Of a DNA stretch of 55,538 bases, positions 1 through 10,311 are shown piece after piece. The stretch comes from Candidatus Methylomirabilota bacterium (GTDB lineage Bacteria > Methylomirabilota > Methylomirabilia > Rokubacteriales > CSP1-6), in assembly GCA_036002485.1 (NCBI GenBank), contig DASYTI010000029.1, forward strand, positions 1 to 55,538, in the 5' to 3' direction. Made by a program: the position numbers and the translations under genes. The notes beneath the pieces were generated by a model, which had not been told where the DNA came from, did not search any database, and saw only the letters and a list, made by a program, of their open reading frames with translations. Positions within the stretch are counted from its first letter, which is position 1. Each line of letters starts with the position of its first letter.

Positions 1-1
1 G

Positions 2-1855
2 GTGAACCGGGGCGCCGACAAGCTCAAGGAGTTCTACGAGACCGAGGGCTACTTCGAGGTCGGCGTCACCCCCGAGGTCGAGAAGCTCCCCGACGGGGAC
101 GTGACCGTGACCTACCGCATCGCGGAGGGGCGACGGATCACGATCGACCAGATCGTGATCGAGGGCGCCCAGGGGCTCACCCCCAAGCAGGTCAAGGGGG
201 CGATGGACACCCAGGAGCGCGAGTACATCATCCTGCGGGGCACCGTCCAGCGCCAGAAGCTCGACGAGGACGTGGACCGGATCATCCAGCTCTACAACGA
301 CTCCGGCTACGTGCAGGCCCGCGTGGAGTCGTCCGAGATCCAGGTCGACCGGGAGAAGGCCCGCGCCACGATCCGGATCGTGGTGGTGGAGGGGCCGCAG
401 TTCAAGGTGGGCGGAGTGGACGTGACCGGCAACGCGGTGCTGCCGATCGAGGAGATCCGGAAGCGGATCGAGCTGAAGACGGGGGACGTGTTCTCGCGCG
501 CCATGCTCCGCGACACCGTCAAGGGAATCACCGATCTCTACAGCGCGGTCGGCCGCGCGTCCGCCGACGTCACGCCCAACACCCTCCAGGACATCCCGGG
601 GCGGCTGGTCAACATCGTCTTCGAGATCAACGAGGGCCCCGAGACCTACGTCGAGCGGATCAACATCTCGGGCAACACCCGCAGCGAGGAGAAGATCCTC
701 CGGCGGGAGATCCCGATGGCGGAGGGCGATCTCTTCACGAGCCAGAAGCTCGCCCGCGCCAAGCAGAAGCTGACCAACCTCAACTACTTCGACAAGGTCG
801 AGGCCAAGACCGCCCCCGGGTCCGCCAAGGACAGGATCATCGTCAACATCGACGTCACCGAGAAGCCCACCGGCCTCTTCTCGATCGGCGGCGGCTACAG
901 CTCCCAGGACGGCGCCCTCGGCACTCTCGACCTTTCCCAGAACAACTTCCTCGGCCGAGGGTGGCAGGTCTTCCTTCGCGTGCGCGGGGGCGCCTCCACT
1001 CAGCAGGGCACCATCGGCTTCACCGAGCCCTGGCTCTTCGACCGGCCGCTGGCCGCGGGCTTCGATCTGTTCAACAATCGGCGCATCTACAACGACTACA
1101 CCATCAATTCCCTGGGCGGCGATGTCCGAGTGGGTCATCCGCTCGGCGACTATGCGCGGTGGAACTTGATCTACAAGCTGGAGCAAGACGACCTCACCGG
1201 GGTCAACCCCAACGCGAGCCCGGAGCTGCGGGACGCCAAAGGCACCACCATCACCTCGGTCCTCGGCGGCAACATCGGGCGGGACACGCGCGACAATCTC
1301 ATCGAGCCGACCAAGGGAAACCTCTCGACCATCGGGGCCGACTTCGCGGGCATCCTCACGGAGGACAACCGCTACGTCAGACTCTCCGCCTCGACCGTCC
1401 AACACCAGTCGTTGTGGTTCAGCCATGTGTTGAGTGGGCGCGTGGGCGTCGGCTACGAGGTCGGCTGGAGCAACAAGCCGGTGCCCATCTTCGAGCGTTT
1501 CTACCTCGGCGGCCCGAACTCGGTCCGGAGCTTCAAGCTCCGTCAGATCTCGCCGCGCGACGATTCGGGCACGCGGATCGGCGGCAATTTCCAGGTCCTC
1601 GGCAACGTGGAGTACACCATCCCGACTTACTATGGCGTCAGACTGGCTCTCTTCTTTGACGCGGGTAACGTGTATGGCCCGGACAATCACCTGGGGCAGA
1701 AGATCGACCTCACGAACCTCAAGTACGCGGTGGGCATGGGCCTGCGCTGGAACTCGCCCTTCGGTCCCATCCGCATCGACTACGGCGTCAATCCAGACCC
1801 GAAGCCGGGGGACAAGTTCGGCGAGTTCCACTTTGCCGTGGGCACGGCGTTCTAG
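2..1855 (+). CDS. bamA: Outer-membrane protein assembly factor BamA (5' partial)
   Basis: BamA is the outer-membrane barrel that folds and inserts other barrel proteins. The visible 617 codons hold about three and a half POTRA repeats (residues 1 to about 290, with repeated 'VEG' and 'ISGN' elements), then a beta-barrel from about residue 293 ('GLFSIGGGYSS') to the stop. The protein ends in Phe ('FAVGTAF'), the usual barrel insertion signal. BamA is normally 750-800 residues, so the signal peptide and first POTRA(s) lie upstream of the window, and the GTG at position 2 is only the first in-frame codon seen. It is followed after 18 bp by skp, the standard bamA-skp-lpxD order. Confidence 0.95.
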   Translation: MNRGADKLKEFYETEGYFEVGVTPEVEKLPDGDVTVTYRIAEGRRITIDQIVIEGAQGLTPKQVKGAMDTQEREYIILRGTVQRQKLDEDVDRIIQLYNDSGYVQARVESSEIQVDREKARATIRIVVVEGPQFKVGGVDVTGNAVLPIEEIRKRIELKTGDVFSRAMLRDTVKGITDLYSAVGRASADVTPNTLQDIPGRLVNIVFEINEGPETYVERINISGNTRSEEKILRREIPMAEGDLFTSQKLARAKQKLTNLNYFDKVEAKTAPGSAKDRIIVNIDVTEKPTGLFSIGGGYSSQDGALGTLDLSQNNFLGRGWQVFLRVRGGASTQQGTIGFTEPWLFDRPLAAGFDLFNNRRIYNDYTINSLGGDVRVGHPLGDYARWNLIYKLEQDDLTGVNPNASPELRDAKGTTITSVLGGNIGRDTRDNLIEPTKGNLSTIGADFAGILTEDNRYVRLSASTVQHQSLWFSHVLSGRVGVGYEVGWSNKPVPIFERFYLGGPNSVRSFKLRQISPRDDSGTRIGGNFQVLGNVEYTIPTYYGVRLALFFDAGNVYGPDNHLGQKIDLTNLKYAVGMGLRWNSPFGPIRIDYGVNPDPKPGDKFGEFHFAVGTAF

Positions 1856-1873
1856 CTCAGGGAGGACAGGAGC

Positions 1874-2440
1874 ATGATTGGGCGTGTCAGGGTCGTGGTG
1901 GCCACGGCGGCGGTCTTGATGGCCATCCTTTCCGGGCTGTGGTGGATGTCGCCTCGCGTGGAGGCCCAGGCCCCCGCGCCCGGACGCGTGGGCTTCGTGG
2001 ACCTCCAGCGCATCCTCGCCAAGTCCCAGGCCGGGGTGCAGGCCCGCGAGCAGCTCGAGAAGGACAAAGCGGGCATGCAGAAGCAGGTGGACAATCAGAA
2101 GGCTGACCTCGAGAAGCTCCGCGACGAGCTCGAGAAGAAGGGGCAGCTCCTCTCGGCCGACGCGCGGCGTGACAAGCAGGAGCAGCTCGAGCGCAAAGTC
2201 CGCGACGCCAGGCGGCTGGTCGACGACCTCGAGAAGGAGCTGCAGAAGAAGGAGCAGGGGCTGCTCGCCAAGGTGCTGCGCGACGTCGAGGGTGTGGTGG
2301 CCAAGATCGGCAAGGAGCGAGGCTATCTCATGATCGTGGAGCGCCGCCAGGGCGGCCTCATCTACGGCGCCGCGGAGGCGGACGTCACCGAGGAAATCAT
2401 CAAGGCCTTCGACGACGAGACCCGGAAGGCCAAGAAGTAG
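1874..2440 (+). CDS. skp: Periplasmic chaperone Skp/OmpH
   Basis: Skp holds unfolded outer-membrane proteins in the periplasm and passes them to BamA. The 188-residue product has an N-terminal hydrophobic signal segment (about residues 7-25) ending near 'VEAQA'. 'VGFVDLQRILAKS' then matches the conserved OmpH start, followed by a long Lys/Glu-rich coiled coil (about 55-140) forming the tentacles. The C-terminal 'YLMIVERRQGGLIYG' segment is also typical. The ATG is preceded by a purine-rich 'GGGAGGACAGGAG' stretch. It lies 18 bp after bamA and 6 bp before lpxD, so the three are probably co-transcribed. Confidence 0.93.
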   Translation: MIGRVRVVVATAAVLMAILSGLWWMSPRVEAQAPAPGRVGFVDLQRILAKSQAGVQAREQLEKDKAGMQKQVDNQKADLEKLRDELEKKGQLLSADARRDKQEQLERKVRDARRLVDDLEKELQKKEQGLLAKVLRDVEGVVAKIGKERGYLMIVERRQGGLIYGAAEADVTEEIIKAFDDETRKAKK

Positions 2441-2446
2441 GCTCCC

Positions 2447-3473
<1,027 letters not shown>

Positions 3474-3481
<8 letters not shown>

Positions 3482-4316
3482 GGCGACCACGATCCATCCC
3501 ACGGCTATTGTGGAGCGCGCCGCGGACATCGGCGCGGGAACGACCGTGGGGCCCTATAGCGTGATAGGTCCCGAGGTCCGCGTCGGGCCGGGCGCCGAGA
3601 TCGGCGCCCATGTGGTCCTGGAGGGGCGGGTGACCATCGGCGCGCGCTGCCGGATCGGTCACGGTGCCCTCATCGGCGGCCGCCCTCAGGACTTGAAGTA
3701 CCGCGACGGCCTTCCCGTGGGAGTGGAGATCGGCGACGATACCACCATCCGGGAGTACGTCACCATCCACCGAGCCACGCACGAGGGGCACGCCACGCGC
3801 GTCGGTCAGCACTGCCTCATCATGGTGGGGACCCACATCGCCCACGATTGCCTGGTGGGCGATCACGTCGTCATCATCAACAACGTGGGCCTCACGGGTC
3901 ATGTCACCGTGGAAGACCGCGCCACCATCGGCGGCTTCTCGGGCGTTCATCCCTTCGCGCGGGTCGGCACCTACGCGTATATCGGAGGTTGCTCCAAGGT
4001 GAACCAGGACGTGCCACCGTTTACCATGGTAGACGGCAACCCCGCCACCGCCCGAGGGGTGAACGTGGTCGGGATGCGACGCGGCGGTATCGACGGTGAT
4101 GCCCGTGGCCAGGTGCGGGCGGCTTTTCGGCTACTCTATCGCTCAGGGTTGGGCCCCGGGGCGGCCACGGCACGCATCAAGGCGGAACTCGGAGAGCACC
4201 CGCTCGTCGGGCGTCTCGTCGAGTTCATCGAAGGCTCACGCCGGGGCATCGTCCCGGCCGGCTGGGTCGCCGAGGCCACCGAGGGCGGCGCCTGGCCAGA
4301 GGAGCGCGTGTGGTGA
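3474..4316 (+). CDS. lpxA: Acyl-ACP--UDP-N-acetylglucosamine O-acyltransferase LpxA
   Basis: LpxA carries out the first lipid A step, moving a 3-hydroxyacyl chain from ACP to the 3-position of UDP-GlcNAc, or to the 3-amine in organisms that make GlcNAc3N. The 280 residues contain hexapeptide repeats from 'IHPTAIV' onward and the catalytic 'HIAHDC' motif (His124). The C-terminal helical domain is intact. ATG 3474 overlaps the lpxD stop by 8 nt; an in-frame GTG at 3468 is the alternative start. The neighbouring oxidoreductase raises the question of whether the acceptor is UDP-GlcNAc or a 3-amino sugar, which cannot be read by eye. Confidence 0.95.
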
Positions 4317-5344
4317 TCGGGGACGGACAGGGCAGAACGCGGGCCGGGGTGGTCGGGGCCGGCCATATGGGCCAGTATCATATCCTGGCCCTGGCCGAGC
4401 TCTGGGACGTGGACCTGGTGGCCATCTGCGACACGGATGCCGAGCGGGCGAGCAGCGTGGCGGCCCAGTATTCCCTCCGGGCGGTCCCCACGCACCACGA
4501 GCTCGCGGGTCTGGTGGACATCGCCACCGTGGCCGTCCCCACTGATCGGCACTTCGACGTGGCGCGAGATCTGCTGGAGGCCGGCGTCGACGTGCTCGTC
4601 GAGAAGCCGATGACCACGACGCTGGAGGAAGCCAAGGAGCTTTTCCGGATCGCGCGACAGCTGGGACGAGTCCTCCACGTGGGCCACGTGGAGCGGTTCA
4701 ACGGCGCCGTCCAGGAGCTGCGCAAGATCGTGGAGCGGCCCGTGCTCGTGGAGTCGCGCCGCCTGGGCCCCTTCGTTCCGCGCGTCCAGAACGACTCCGT
4801 GGTGATGGACCTGATGATCCACGACATCGACATCGTGCTCGGCCTCGTGGACAGCGAGCCGCGGCGCATGACCGCGGTGGGACGGTCCATCCATTCCGAC
4901 GTGGCCGACGTCGCGAACGTCCAGATCGTGTTCGACTCCGGCACCATGGCCACCATCACGGCCAGCCGCGCCACCGAAGAGAAGATCCGGACCCTCGCCA
5001 TCACCCAGCCCGAGGCGTACATCCTGCTCGACTACGCGGACCAGGACATCCAGATCCACCGCCGGGCCGCCCAGGAGTACACGCTCAACCGCGAGTCCAT
5101 CCGCTATCGCCAGGCCTCTTTCGTCGAGCGGCTGTTCGTCCACAAGGACAACCCCCTCAAGCTGGAGATCCGCCACCTGATCGGGGCCGCCCGCGCGGCC
5201 CGGGCCACCGGCCAGGTGGAGCTGCCGGAGACCGAAGACCTGCGGTCCCTGGCGGTGGCGCTGGAGATCGAGAGGATGATCCGAGAGGGTCGGGGGGAAA
5301 TCGCCTGGCCGAAGGATCTTCCGTGGAGCGTCGCCTCGCGGTGA
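4310..5344 (+). CDS. Gfo/Idh/MocA-family oxidoreductase in the lpx operon (GnnA-like candidate)
   Basis: This is an NAD(P)-dependent sugar oxidoreductase of 344 residues. It has an N-terminal Rossmann fold with 'VVGAGHMG' (residues 14-21) and the family motif Glu98-Lys99-Pro100. The C-terminal Gfo/Idh sheet domain contains 'HVERFNGAV' and 'MIHDIDIVL'. It lies between lpxA and lpxI with overlaps at both ends, so it is translated with the lipid A genes. GnnA, the UDP-GlcNAc 3-dehydrogenase for 2,3-diamino lipid A, belongs to this family and is the best functional guess. The partner aminotransferase GnnB is not in the window. The start is GTG 4310 or GTG 4313, the latter giving a GTGA overlap. 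Confidence 0.85.
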   Translation: MVIGDGQGRTRAGVVGAGHMGQYHILALAELWDVDLVAICDTDAERASSVAAQYSLRAVPTHHELAGLVDIATVAVPTDRHFDVARDLLEAGVDVLVEKPMTTTLEEAKELFRIARQLGRVLHVGHVERFNGAVQELRKIVERPVLVESRRLGPFVPRVQNDSVVMDLMIHDIDIVLGLVDSEPRRMTAVGRSIHSDVADVANVQIVFDSGTMATITASRATEEKIRTLAITQPEAYILLDYADQDIQIHRRAAQEYTLNRESIRYRQASFVERLFVHKDNPLKLEIRHLIGAARAARATGQVELPETEDLRSLAVALEIERMIREGRGEIAWPKDLPWSVASR

Positions 5345-6129
5345 TGGCGGGGGCCGGGGTCCTCCCCGGCCGGGCCGCCTCGGAAGCCGCGCGCCAGGGC
5401 TGGCGTGTGGTCGCCTTCGCCTTCGACGAGGCGACCGGCCTGTCCGCGCACGCGGAGCGCGTGGTCCCTTCCTCCATCACCGATATCCAGAGCGTCCTGC
5501 GCGAGCTCGGCCAGTCCCGGGTCAGCGCCGCCGTGTTCGTGGGGAAGCTCTGGAAGCGGGACGTGTTCAGCGGCGCCGGCGCGGCGGACGACGCGGGACG
5601 CGAGCTTGCGCGCGCCGGTCTCTCCGACGAGGCGCTGGCCGGCATGGTCCTGGCTACGCTCGACGGAATCGGCATCGAGGTGCTCGATCAGCGCGCCTTT
5701 CTCGACCCGTGGCTGGTTGGCGCGGGCACCATCACGACGCGCGCGCCCTCCCCGGCCGAGTGGAGCGAGATCCACGGCGGCTTCGCGCTGGCCCGGCATC
5801 TGGCCAGCCACGGGATAGGCCAGACGGTCGTCCGATCTCGCGGGGTGACGCTGGCGGTGGAGGCGGCGGAGGGCACCGACGAGACGATTCGGCGGGGAAC
5901 GAGCCTCGGCGGTCCCGGCGCCGTCGTGGTGAAGGCCGTGGCGGCCAACCATGACTTTCGCTTCGACATTCCGACCATAGGCCCGGCCACGCTCGAGGCG
6001 ATGGCGGCCGGGGGCGCCACGGCCCTGGCGGTGGAGCAAGGCAAGGTCCTCATCGTCGACCGCGAGGCGACCGTGCACATCGCGACGCGGGCCGACATCA
6101 CGATCGTGAGCGCAGATGGCCATGCCTGA
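5323..6129 (+). CDS. lpxI: UDP-2,3-diacylglucosamine pyrophosphatase LpxI
   Basis: LpxI hydrolyses UDP-2,3-diacylglucosamine to lipid X and UMP. It replaces LpxH in alphaproteobacteria and several other groups. The 268-residue DUF1009 protein begins with the typical 'LAVMAGAGVLPGRAA' segment. The C-terminal catalytic domain contains 'EGTDETIRRG', 'VVKAVAANHDFRFDIPTIG' and 'EQGKVLIVDRE', with the acidic residues used for metal and phosphate chemistry. GTG 5323 overlaps the preceding gene by 22 nt, and the stop overlaps lpxB. No lpxH is seen in the window. Confidence 0.93.
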   Translation: MERRLAVMAGAGVLPGRAASEAARQGWRVVAFAFDEATGLSAHAERVVPSSITDIQSVLRELGQSRVSAAVFVGKLWKRDVFSGAGAADDAGRELARAGLSDEALAGMVLATLDGIGIEVLDQRAFLDPWLVGAGTITTRAPSPAEWSEIHGGFALARHLASHGIGQTVVRSRGVTLAVEAAEGTDETIRRGTSLGGPGAVVVKAVAANHDFRFDIPTIGPATLEAMAAGGATALAVEQGKVLIVDREATVHIATRADITIVSADGHA

Positions 6130-7276
6130 TCGCCGCACCATCATGCTGTCGGCCGGGGAAGCCTCGGGCGACCTTCACGGCGAGACCTTGTGCCGCGCTC
6201 TCCGCGCGCTCGATCCCGACGTGAGCCTAGTCGGCATGGGCGGGCCTCGAATGGCGGCGGCCGGCATGGAGGTGGTGGCGGACCCCACGGGCCACGCCGT
6301 CGTCGGCATGACGGAGGCCGTGGGCCGGGTGCCCGCCCTCTACGGCGCCTACCGCGCTCTGCTCCGGCGCATCCGGGCCCAGCGCCCCGACGCCCTCGTG
6401 CTCATCGATTTTCCCGAGTTCAACATGCGCCTCGGGCGCGCGGCCAGCCGCGCCGGTGTGCGCGTGGTCTATTTCGTCCCGCCGCAGCTCTGGGCATGGC
6501 GGCCGGGACGCGCGCGTCGCATCGCCCGCTTCGTGACCCGCGTCCTGACCGTCCTCCCCTTCGAGCGTGAGATCTACGAGGCGGTCCATGCGCCGGTCGA
6601 GTACACGGGGCACCCCCTGCTCGACGTCTTACCTCTGGACTTGACACGCGACGCCGCGCGCGAGCGCCTCGGCCTCGATCCCGCCGTGTCGCTGATCGGG
6701 CTCTTGCCCGGCAGTCGGCGAAAGGAAGTGGACCGGCTGCTGCCAGCCATGCTCGAGGCCGCGGGCAAGCTGGCCGCCCTTGACCCCCGGCGCCGCTTCC
6801 TGCTCGGCGCGGCCCCGACGGTCGACACGGTGCAAGTGGGCATGCTCCTGAGAGCGGCCGGCGAGGCGGGGGGGCCGCGGGTCGAGATCGTCGAGGGACT
6901 GACCCACGAGCTCATGGCCGCCGCCGACGTGCTCATGATCGCCTCGGGTACCGCGACCCTCGAAGCCGCGCTGCTCAATACGCCCATGGTGGTCTGTTAC
7001 CGCGTGTCGCGCACCACGGAATGGATAGGCCGACGGCTCGCGCTCCTGCCGTGGATCAGCCTTCCGAATATCATCGTGCGGCGATTCGCCGTGCCGGAGC
7101 TCCTGCAAGGCCAGGTGAGCGAGAGGCTGGCGTATGAGACATTGCGGCTTCTCGAGGACTCGGCCACCATCACCGCCCAGCGGGCCGCCTTCAAGGACAT
7201 CCGTGGCCGCCTGGGCGAACCCGGCGTGGGCCGTCGGGCCGCCAAGGCCGTCCTCGAGGTTGCCCGGGGCCGATGA
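6116..7276 (+). CDS. lpxB: Lipid-A-disaccharide synthase LpxB
   Basis: LpxB joins lipid X to UDP-2,3-diacylglucosamine to give the lipid A disaccharide (family GT19). The 386 residues match family length. Diagnostic segments are 'LSAGEASGDLHGE' near the N-terminus, 'VLIDFPEFNMRLGR', 'FVPPQLWAWRPGRARRIA', 'TGHPLLD', 'LLPGSRRKEV' and 'ASGTATLEAAL'. The start is ATG 6116 (ATG 6122 also possible), overlapping lpxI by 14 nt. The stop shares ATGA with the next gene. Confidence 0.96.
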   Translation: MAMPDRRTIMLSAGEASGDLHGETLCRALRALDPDVSLVGMGGPRMAAAGMEVVADPTGHAVVGMTEAVGRVPALYGAYRALLRRIRAQRPDALVLIDFPEFNMRLGRAASRAGVRVVYFVPPQLWAWRPGRARRIARFVTRVLTVLPFEREIYEAVHAPVEYTGHPLLDVLPLDLTRDAARERLGLDPAVSLIGLLPGSRRKEVDRLLPAMLEAAGKLAALDPRRRFLLGAAPTVDTVQVGMLLRAAGEAGGPRVEIVEGLTHELMAAADVLMIASGTATLEAALLNTPMVVCYRVSRTTEWIGRRLALLPWISLPNIIVRRFAVPELLQGQVSERLAYETLRLLEDSATITAQRAAFKDIRGRLGEPGVGRRAAKAVLEVARGR

Positions 7277-7926
7277 GGGGCCGCCAGCGGGTCTTGACGA
7301 TGGTGGGGCCGTGGGCGGGCGCCCTGAGCCTCTCGCTGCTTGCCCGGACCCTCGAGATCCGCCGGGAGGAGGGGGCGGTGGAATCGCGCTGGCACGCGGG
7401 TCTCCCGACGATCTATGCGATCTGGCACGGGCGGCTCGCGCTGATGCCGTGGCTCTATGGCCGGCGTGACCTGCATGTGCTGATCAGCCGCTCGCGCGAT
7501 GGAGAAATCGTGGCCGCCCTCATCCGGCGCTTCGGCTTCGTGCCGGTGCGTGGCTCGTCCAGCCGGGGCGGCGCCCAGGGATTTCGCGAGCTGATCCGGG
7601 CCCTCGCCGCGGGAGAGAGCGTGGTGATCGTACCCGACGGCCCCCGAGGGCCGCGCGAGGTGGTCAAGCCGGGCATCGTGGGGCTGGCGCGTCTGAGCGG
7701 GGCCGCCGTGGTGCCCGTCGCGCTGGGCGCCTCCTCGGAGTGGCGGCTTCGGTCATGGGACGAGTTCAGGATACCCAAGCCGTTCGCCCGCTGCGTGGTC
7801 CGCTTCGGGGAGCCCATCCAGATCGCCTGCAGCGCCGACCGCGCCCAGCAGGATGCCGCGCGCAAGGACATCGAGTCGGCGCTTAGATCCGTCACGTGGC
7901 AGGTGGATGAGGAGGCCGCGCGCTGA
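7273..7926 (+). CDS. DUF374 lysophospholipid acyltransferase-like protein
   Basis: This 217-residue protein belongs to the DUF374 branch of the LPLAT superfamily, often found beside lpxB, waaA and lpxK. Visible motifs are 'YAIWHGRLALMP', 'ISRSRDGE', 'VRGSSSRGG' and 'IVPDGPRGP', which take the place of the classical HX4D and FPEGT blocks. An N-terminal hydrophobic stretch suggests membrane association. The context between lpxB and waaA suggests acylation of lipid A or its precursor at the inner membrane, a role otherwise filled by LpxL-type enzymes, which are not seen here. The substrate is unproven. Confidence 0.88.
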   Translation: MRGRQRVLTMVGPWAGALSLSLLARTLEIRREEGAVESRWHAGLPTIYAIWHGRLALMPWLYGRRDLHVLISRSRDGEIVAALIRRFGFVPVRGSSSRGGAQGFRELIRALAAGESVVIVPDGPRGPREVVKPGIVGLARLSGAAVVPVALGASSEWRLRSWDEFRIPKPFARCVVRFGEPIQIACSADRAQQDAARKDIESALRSVTWQVDEEAAR

Positions 7927-7934
7927 GCTACGCG

Positions 7935-9206
7935 GTGTACTCTGCGCTGCTCTACCTGCTGCTGCTCGGCTACCTTCCGATCTTTGCCCTGAAACGCCTT
8001 CGACCGGCTGGGTATGGGCCGAGCCTGGGCCAGCGCCTCGGCCGTTTCGGCGAGGGCCTTCCGCGCGAGCCTCGCTGCTGGATCCACGCGGTGTCGGTCG
8101 GGGAAGCAGCCACGGCCGTGCCGCTCGTCGAGGCCATAGCCCGGCGCTGGCCCCAGCTCGGCATCGTGATGACCACGGTCACCCCGACGGGAGCGCGCAT
8201 CGTGGCCGACCGCCTGGCCGGCCGCGTGGTGCATCGATACTTTCCCATCGACGTGCCGGGTCCGGTACGCCGCGCGCTCGACGCCGTCCATCCGAGATTC
8301 TTCATCGCCATGGAGACGGAGCTCTGGCCCAACCTCCTCCGGGCCCTCGCCCGGCGCGGGGTGCCGTCGATGATCGCCAACGGGCGCATCTCGGACCGGT
8401 CCTTCCGGCGGTATCGCCTCGTCCGCTTCTTCACCGCGCGCATGCTCGCCCACGTGCGCGTGCTCGCCATGCAGTCCGAGGAGGACGCGCGCCGGATCAT
8501 CGCCCTGGGTGCCCTGCCAGAGCGCGTGGTCGTGACCGGCAATATCAAGAGCGACCTCATCCCGCCCGAGGGCGACGGTGACGCGCTCTGGCAGCGGCTC
8601 CTCGGGCTCGACCATGGCGAGCCGATCTGGGTGGCGGGCAGCACGCATCGGGGCGAGGAGGCGACCGTGCTGGACGTCTACCTCCGCCTCCGGAGCCGCG
8701 TCCCCGCCCTCGCCCTCGTGCTCGCTCCGCGGCACCCGGAGCGCGTGGACGAGGTCGAGCGTCTCGTCCGGGAGCGCCGCCTTCAGCCCGTGCGTCGCAG
8801 CGAGCTGCCGAAATCCCAGGCTCCCGGCGCCGTGATCATCCTGGATACCATCGGCGAGCTCGCGCAGATCTACCGCGTGGCCAGCGTGGTCTTCGTGGGG
8901 GGGAGCCTGGTGCCCACGGGTGGCCACAATATGCTGGAGCCCGCGCTGCTGCGGAAGCCCGTCCTCTTCGGCCCGCACGCCACGAATTTCCGGGAGAGCG
9001 CCGAGCTTCTCCTCCAGGCCGGGGGCGCCCTCGTCGTCCAGAACGGCGCCGAACTCGACGCCCAAGTCGCCGCCCTCCTCCAAGACGCGGACCGTCGCCG
9101 GCTCATGGGCGAGGCGGCCTTCAAGGCCGTGGCGGGCCGCCGCGGCGCCATCAAGCAGACGGTCGAGCTCATCGAGCGGTATCTGATGGACGCCCATCGT
9201 GGCTGA
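7935..9206 (+). CDS. waaA: Kdo transferase WaaA (KdtA)
   Basis: WaaA transfers one or more Kdo residues from CMP-Kdo to the lipid A precursor (family GT30), at the cytoplasmic face of the inner membrane. The 423 residues start with a membrane anchor ('LLYLLLLGYLPIF') and then 'WIHAVSVGEA', where the Glu is the expected catalytic base. Further landmarks are 'TTVTPTGARI', 'METELWPN', 'TGNIKSD', 'AGSTHRGEE' and 'GGHNMLEPALL'. GTG 7935 lies 8 bp after the DUF374 gene. The stop overlaps lpxK. Confidence 0.96.
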   Translation: MYSALLYLLLLGYLPIFALKRLRPAGYGPSLGQRLGRFGEGLPREPRCWIHAVSVGEAATAVPLVEAIARRWPQLGIVMTTVTPTGARIVADRLAGRVVHRYFPIDVPGPVRRALDAVHPRFFIAMETELWPNLLRALARRGVPSMIANGRISDRSFRRYRLVRFFTARMLAHVRVLAMQSEEDARRIIALGALPERVVVTGNIKSDLIPPEGDGDALWQRLLGLDHGEPIWVAGSTHRGEEATVLDVYLRLRSRVPALALVLAPRHPERVDEVERLVRERRLQPVRRSELPKSQAPGAVIILDTIGELAQIYRVASVVFVGGSLVPTGGHNMLEPALLRKPVLFGPHATNFRESAELLLQAGGALVVQNGAELDAQVAALLQDADRRRLMGEAAFKAVAGRRGAIKQTVELIERYLMDAHRG

Positions 9207-10311
9207 TAGCGTGCGCGAGCCCTGGCTCCGCCGCGCCTGGCGCGGGGACATCGGGTGGACGGGGGCGGCCAGCCTCCAAGCCCTCGCCCAGATCTATGGC
9301 GGCGGCCTGGCCATACGCTCCGGTCTGTATGCGGCGGGCATCTTCCGGACGCGGCGGCTGCCGTGCCCGGTCATCTCGGTCGGCAATCTCACGTTGGGGG
9401 GCAGCGGCAAGACGCCGCTGGCCGAGGTCGTGACCAGGATCGTCGGCGAGCTGGGCTGGAAGCCCGCGCTGCTGAGCCGCGGTTATGGACGGCAGACACG
9501 TGGTGTGCAGATCGTGGCCGAGGCAACCGGGGTCAGGCTCGGGGCGAGGCAAGGCGGCGACGAGCCGGTGCTCCTGGCTGAGCGACTGCCCGGTGTGCCC
9601 GTCGTGGTAGGGGAGAGCCGCTACGAAGCGGGACGGGCGGCGCTGGAGCGCTGTGGAGCCGGGGCCCTCATCCTCGACGATGGCTTCCAGCACCGCACGC
9701 TCGCCAAGGATCTGGAGATCGTGGCCGTGGCGGGTCGCAACCCGTGGGGCAATGGCCGGCTTTTCCCGCGCGGCATGCTTCGCGAGCCCGTCGAAGCGTT
9801 GGGCCGCGCAGGTCTCATCGTGGTCACCAATCCTTCGGGACCGGCCATGAACGAAGTCGCGGCGACTCTCGGCCGGCTCGGCGCGAAGCCGCCCGTCTTG
9901 ACAGCCGCAACGGAGCCCGAAAGCGCGCGTGAGATGCCGCGAGGGCGGATCGAGCCTCCCGCCGCGCTCCGCGGGCGGCGCCTTCTCGCCTTCGCAGGGC
10001 TTGCCGCCCCCGAAGGTTTTGCCGCGACCTTGAGCGCGGTGGGGGCCCGCGTGGCGGGATTCGTGGAGTTCCCCGATCACCATGCGTTCACCCGAGGGGA
10101 TATCGAGGCCCTCACCCGTCGCGCCGAGAGCGTGGGCGCGGAGGGACTTGTCACCACGGAGAAGGATTGGGTGCGCATCCGCGAGACGGGCATGCCTGGC
10201 GTGCCGCTCTGGGTTCTCTCGATACGTCTGTCCGCGGACCGGCGTGACCTGCTCGTGGAGACTCTGGCGCGCGTCCTCCAGACGAGCGGAGCGCGGAAGC
10301 CATTGGCGTGA
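9199..10311 (+). CDS. lpxK: Tetraacyldisaccharide 4'-kinase LpxK
   Basis: LpxK phosphorylates the 4' position of the lipid A disaccharide. The 370-residue P-loop protein has an N-terminal membrane-associated helix and a Walker A motif at residues 67-72 ('GGSGKT'). It also has 'LSRGYGR', 'LILDDGFQHR' and a C-terminal 'FPDHHAFT' with 'TTEKDWVRI', all family signatures. GTG 9199 overlaps waaA by 8 nt, and the stop overlaps the next gene by 4 nt. In many bacteria LpxK acts before WaaA; the reversed gene order has no known functional meaning. Confidence 0.95.
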   Translation: MADSVREPWLRRAWRGDIGWTGAASLQALAQIYGGGLAIRSGLYAAGIFRTRRLPCPVISVGNLTLGGSGKTPLAEVVTRIVGELGWKPALLSRGYGRQTRGVQIVAEATGVRLGARQGGDEPVLLAERLPGVPVVVGESRYEAGRAALERCGAGALILDDGFQHRTLAKDLEIVAVAGRNPWGNGRLFPRGMLREPVEALGRAGLIVVTNPSGPAMNEVAATLGRLGAKPPVLTAATEPESAREMPRGRIEPPAALRGRRLLAFAGLAAPEGFAATLSAVGARVAGFVEFPDHHAFTRGDIEALTRRAESVGAEGLVTTEKDWVRIRETGMPGVPLWVLSIRLSADRRDLLVETLARVLQTSGARKPLA

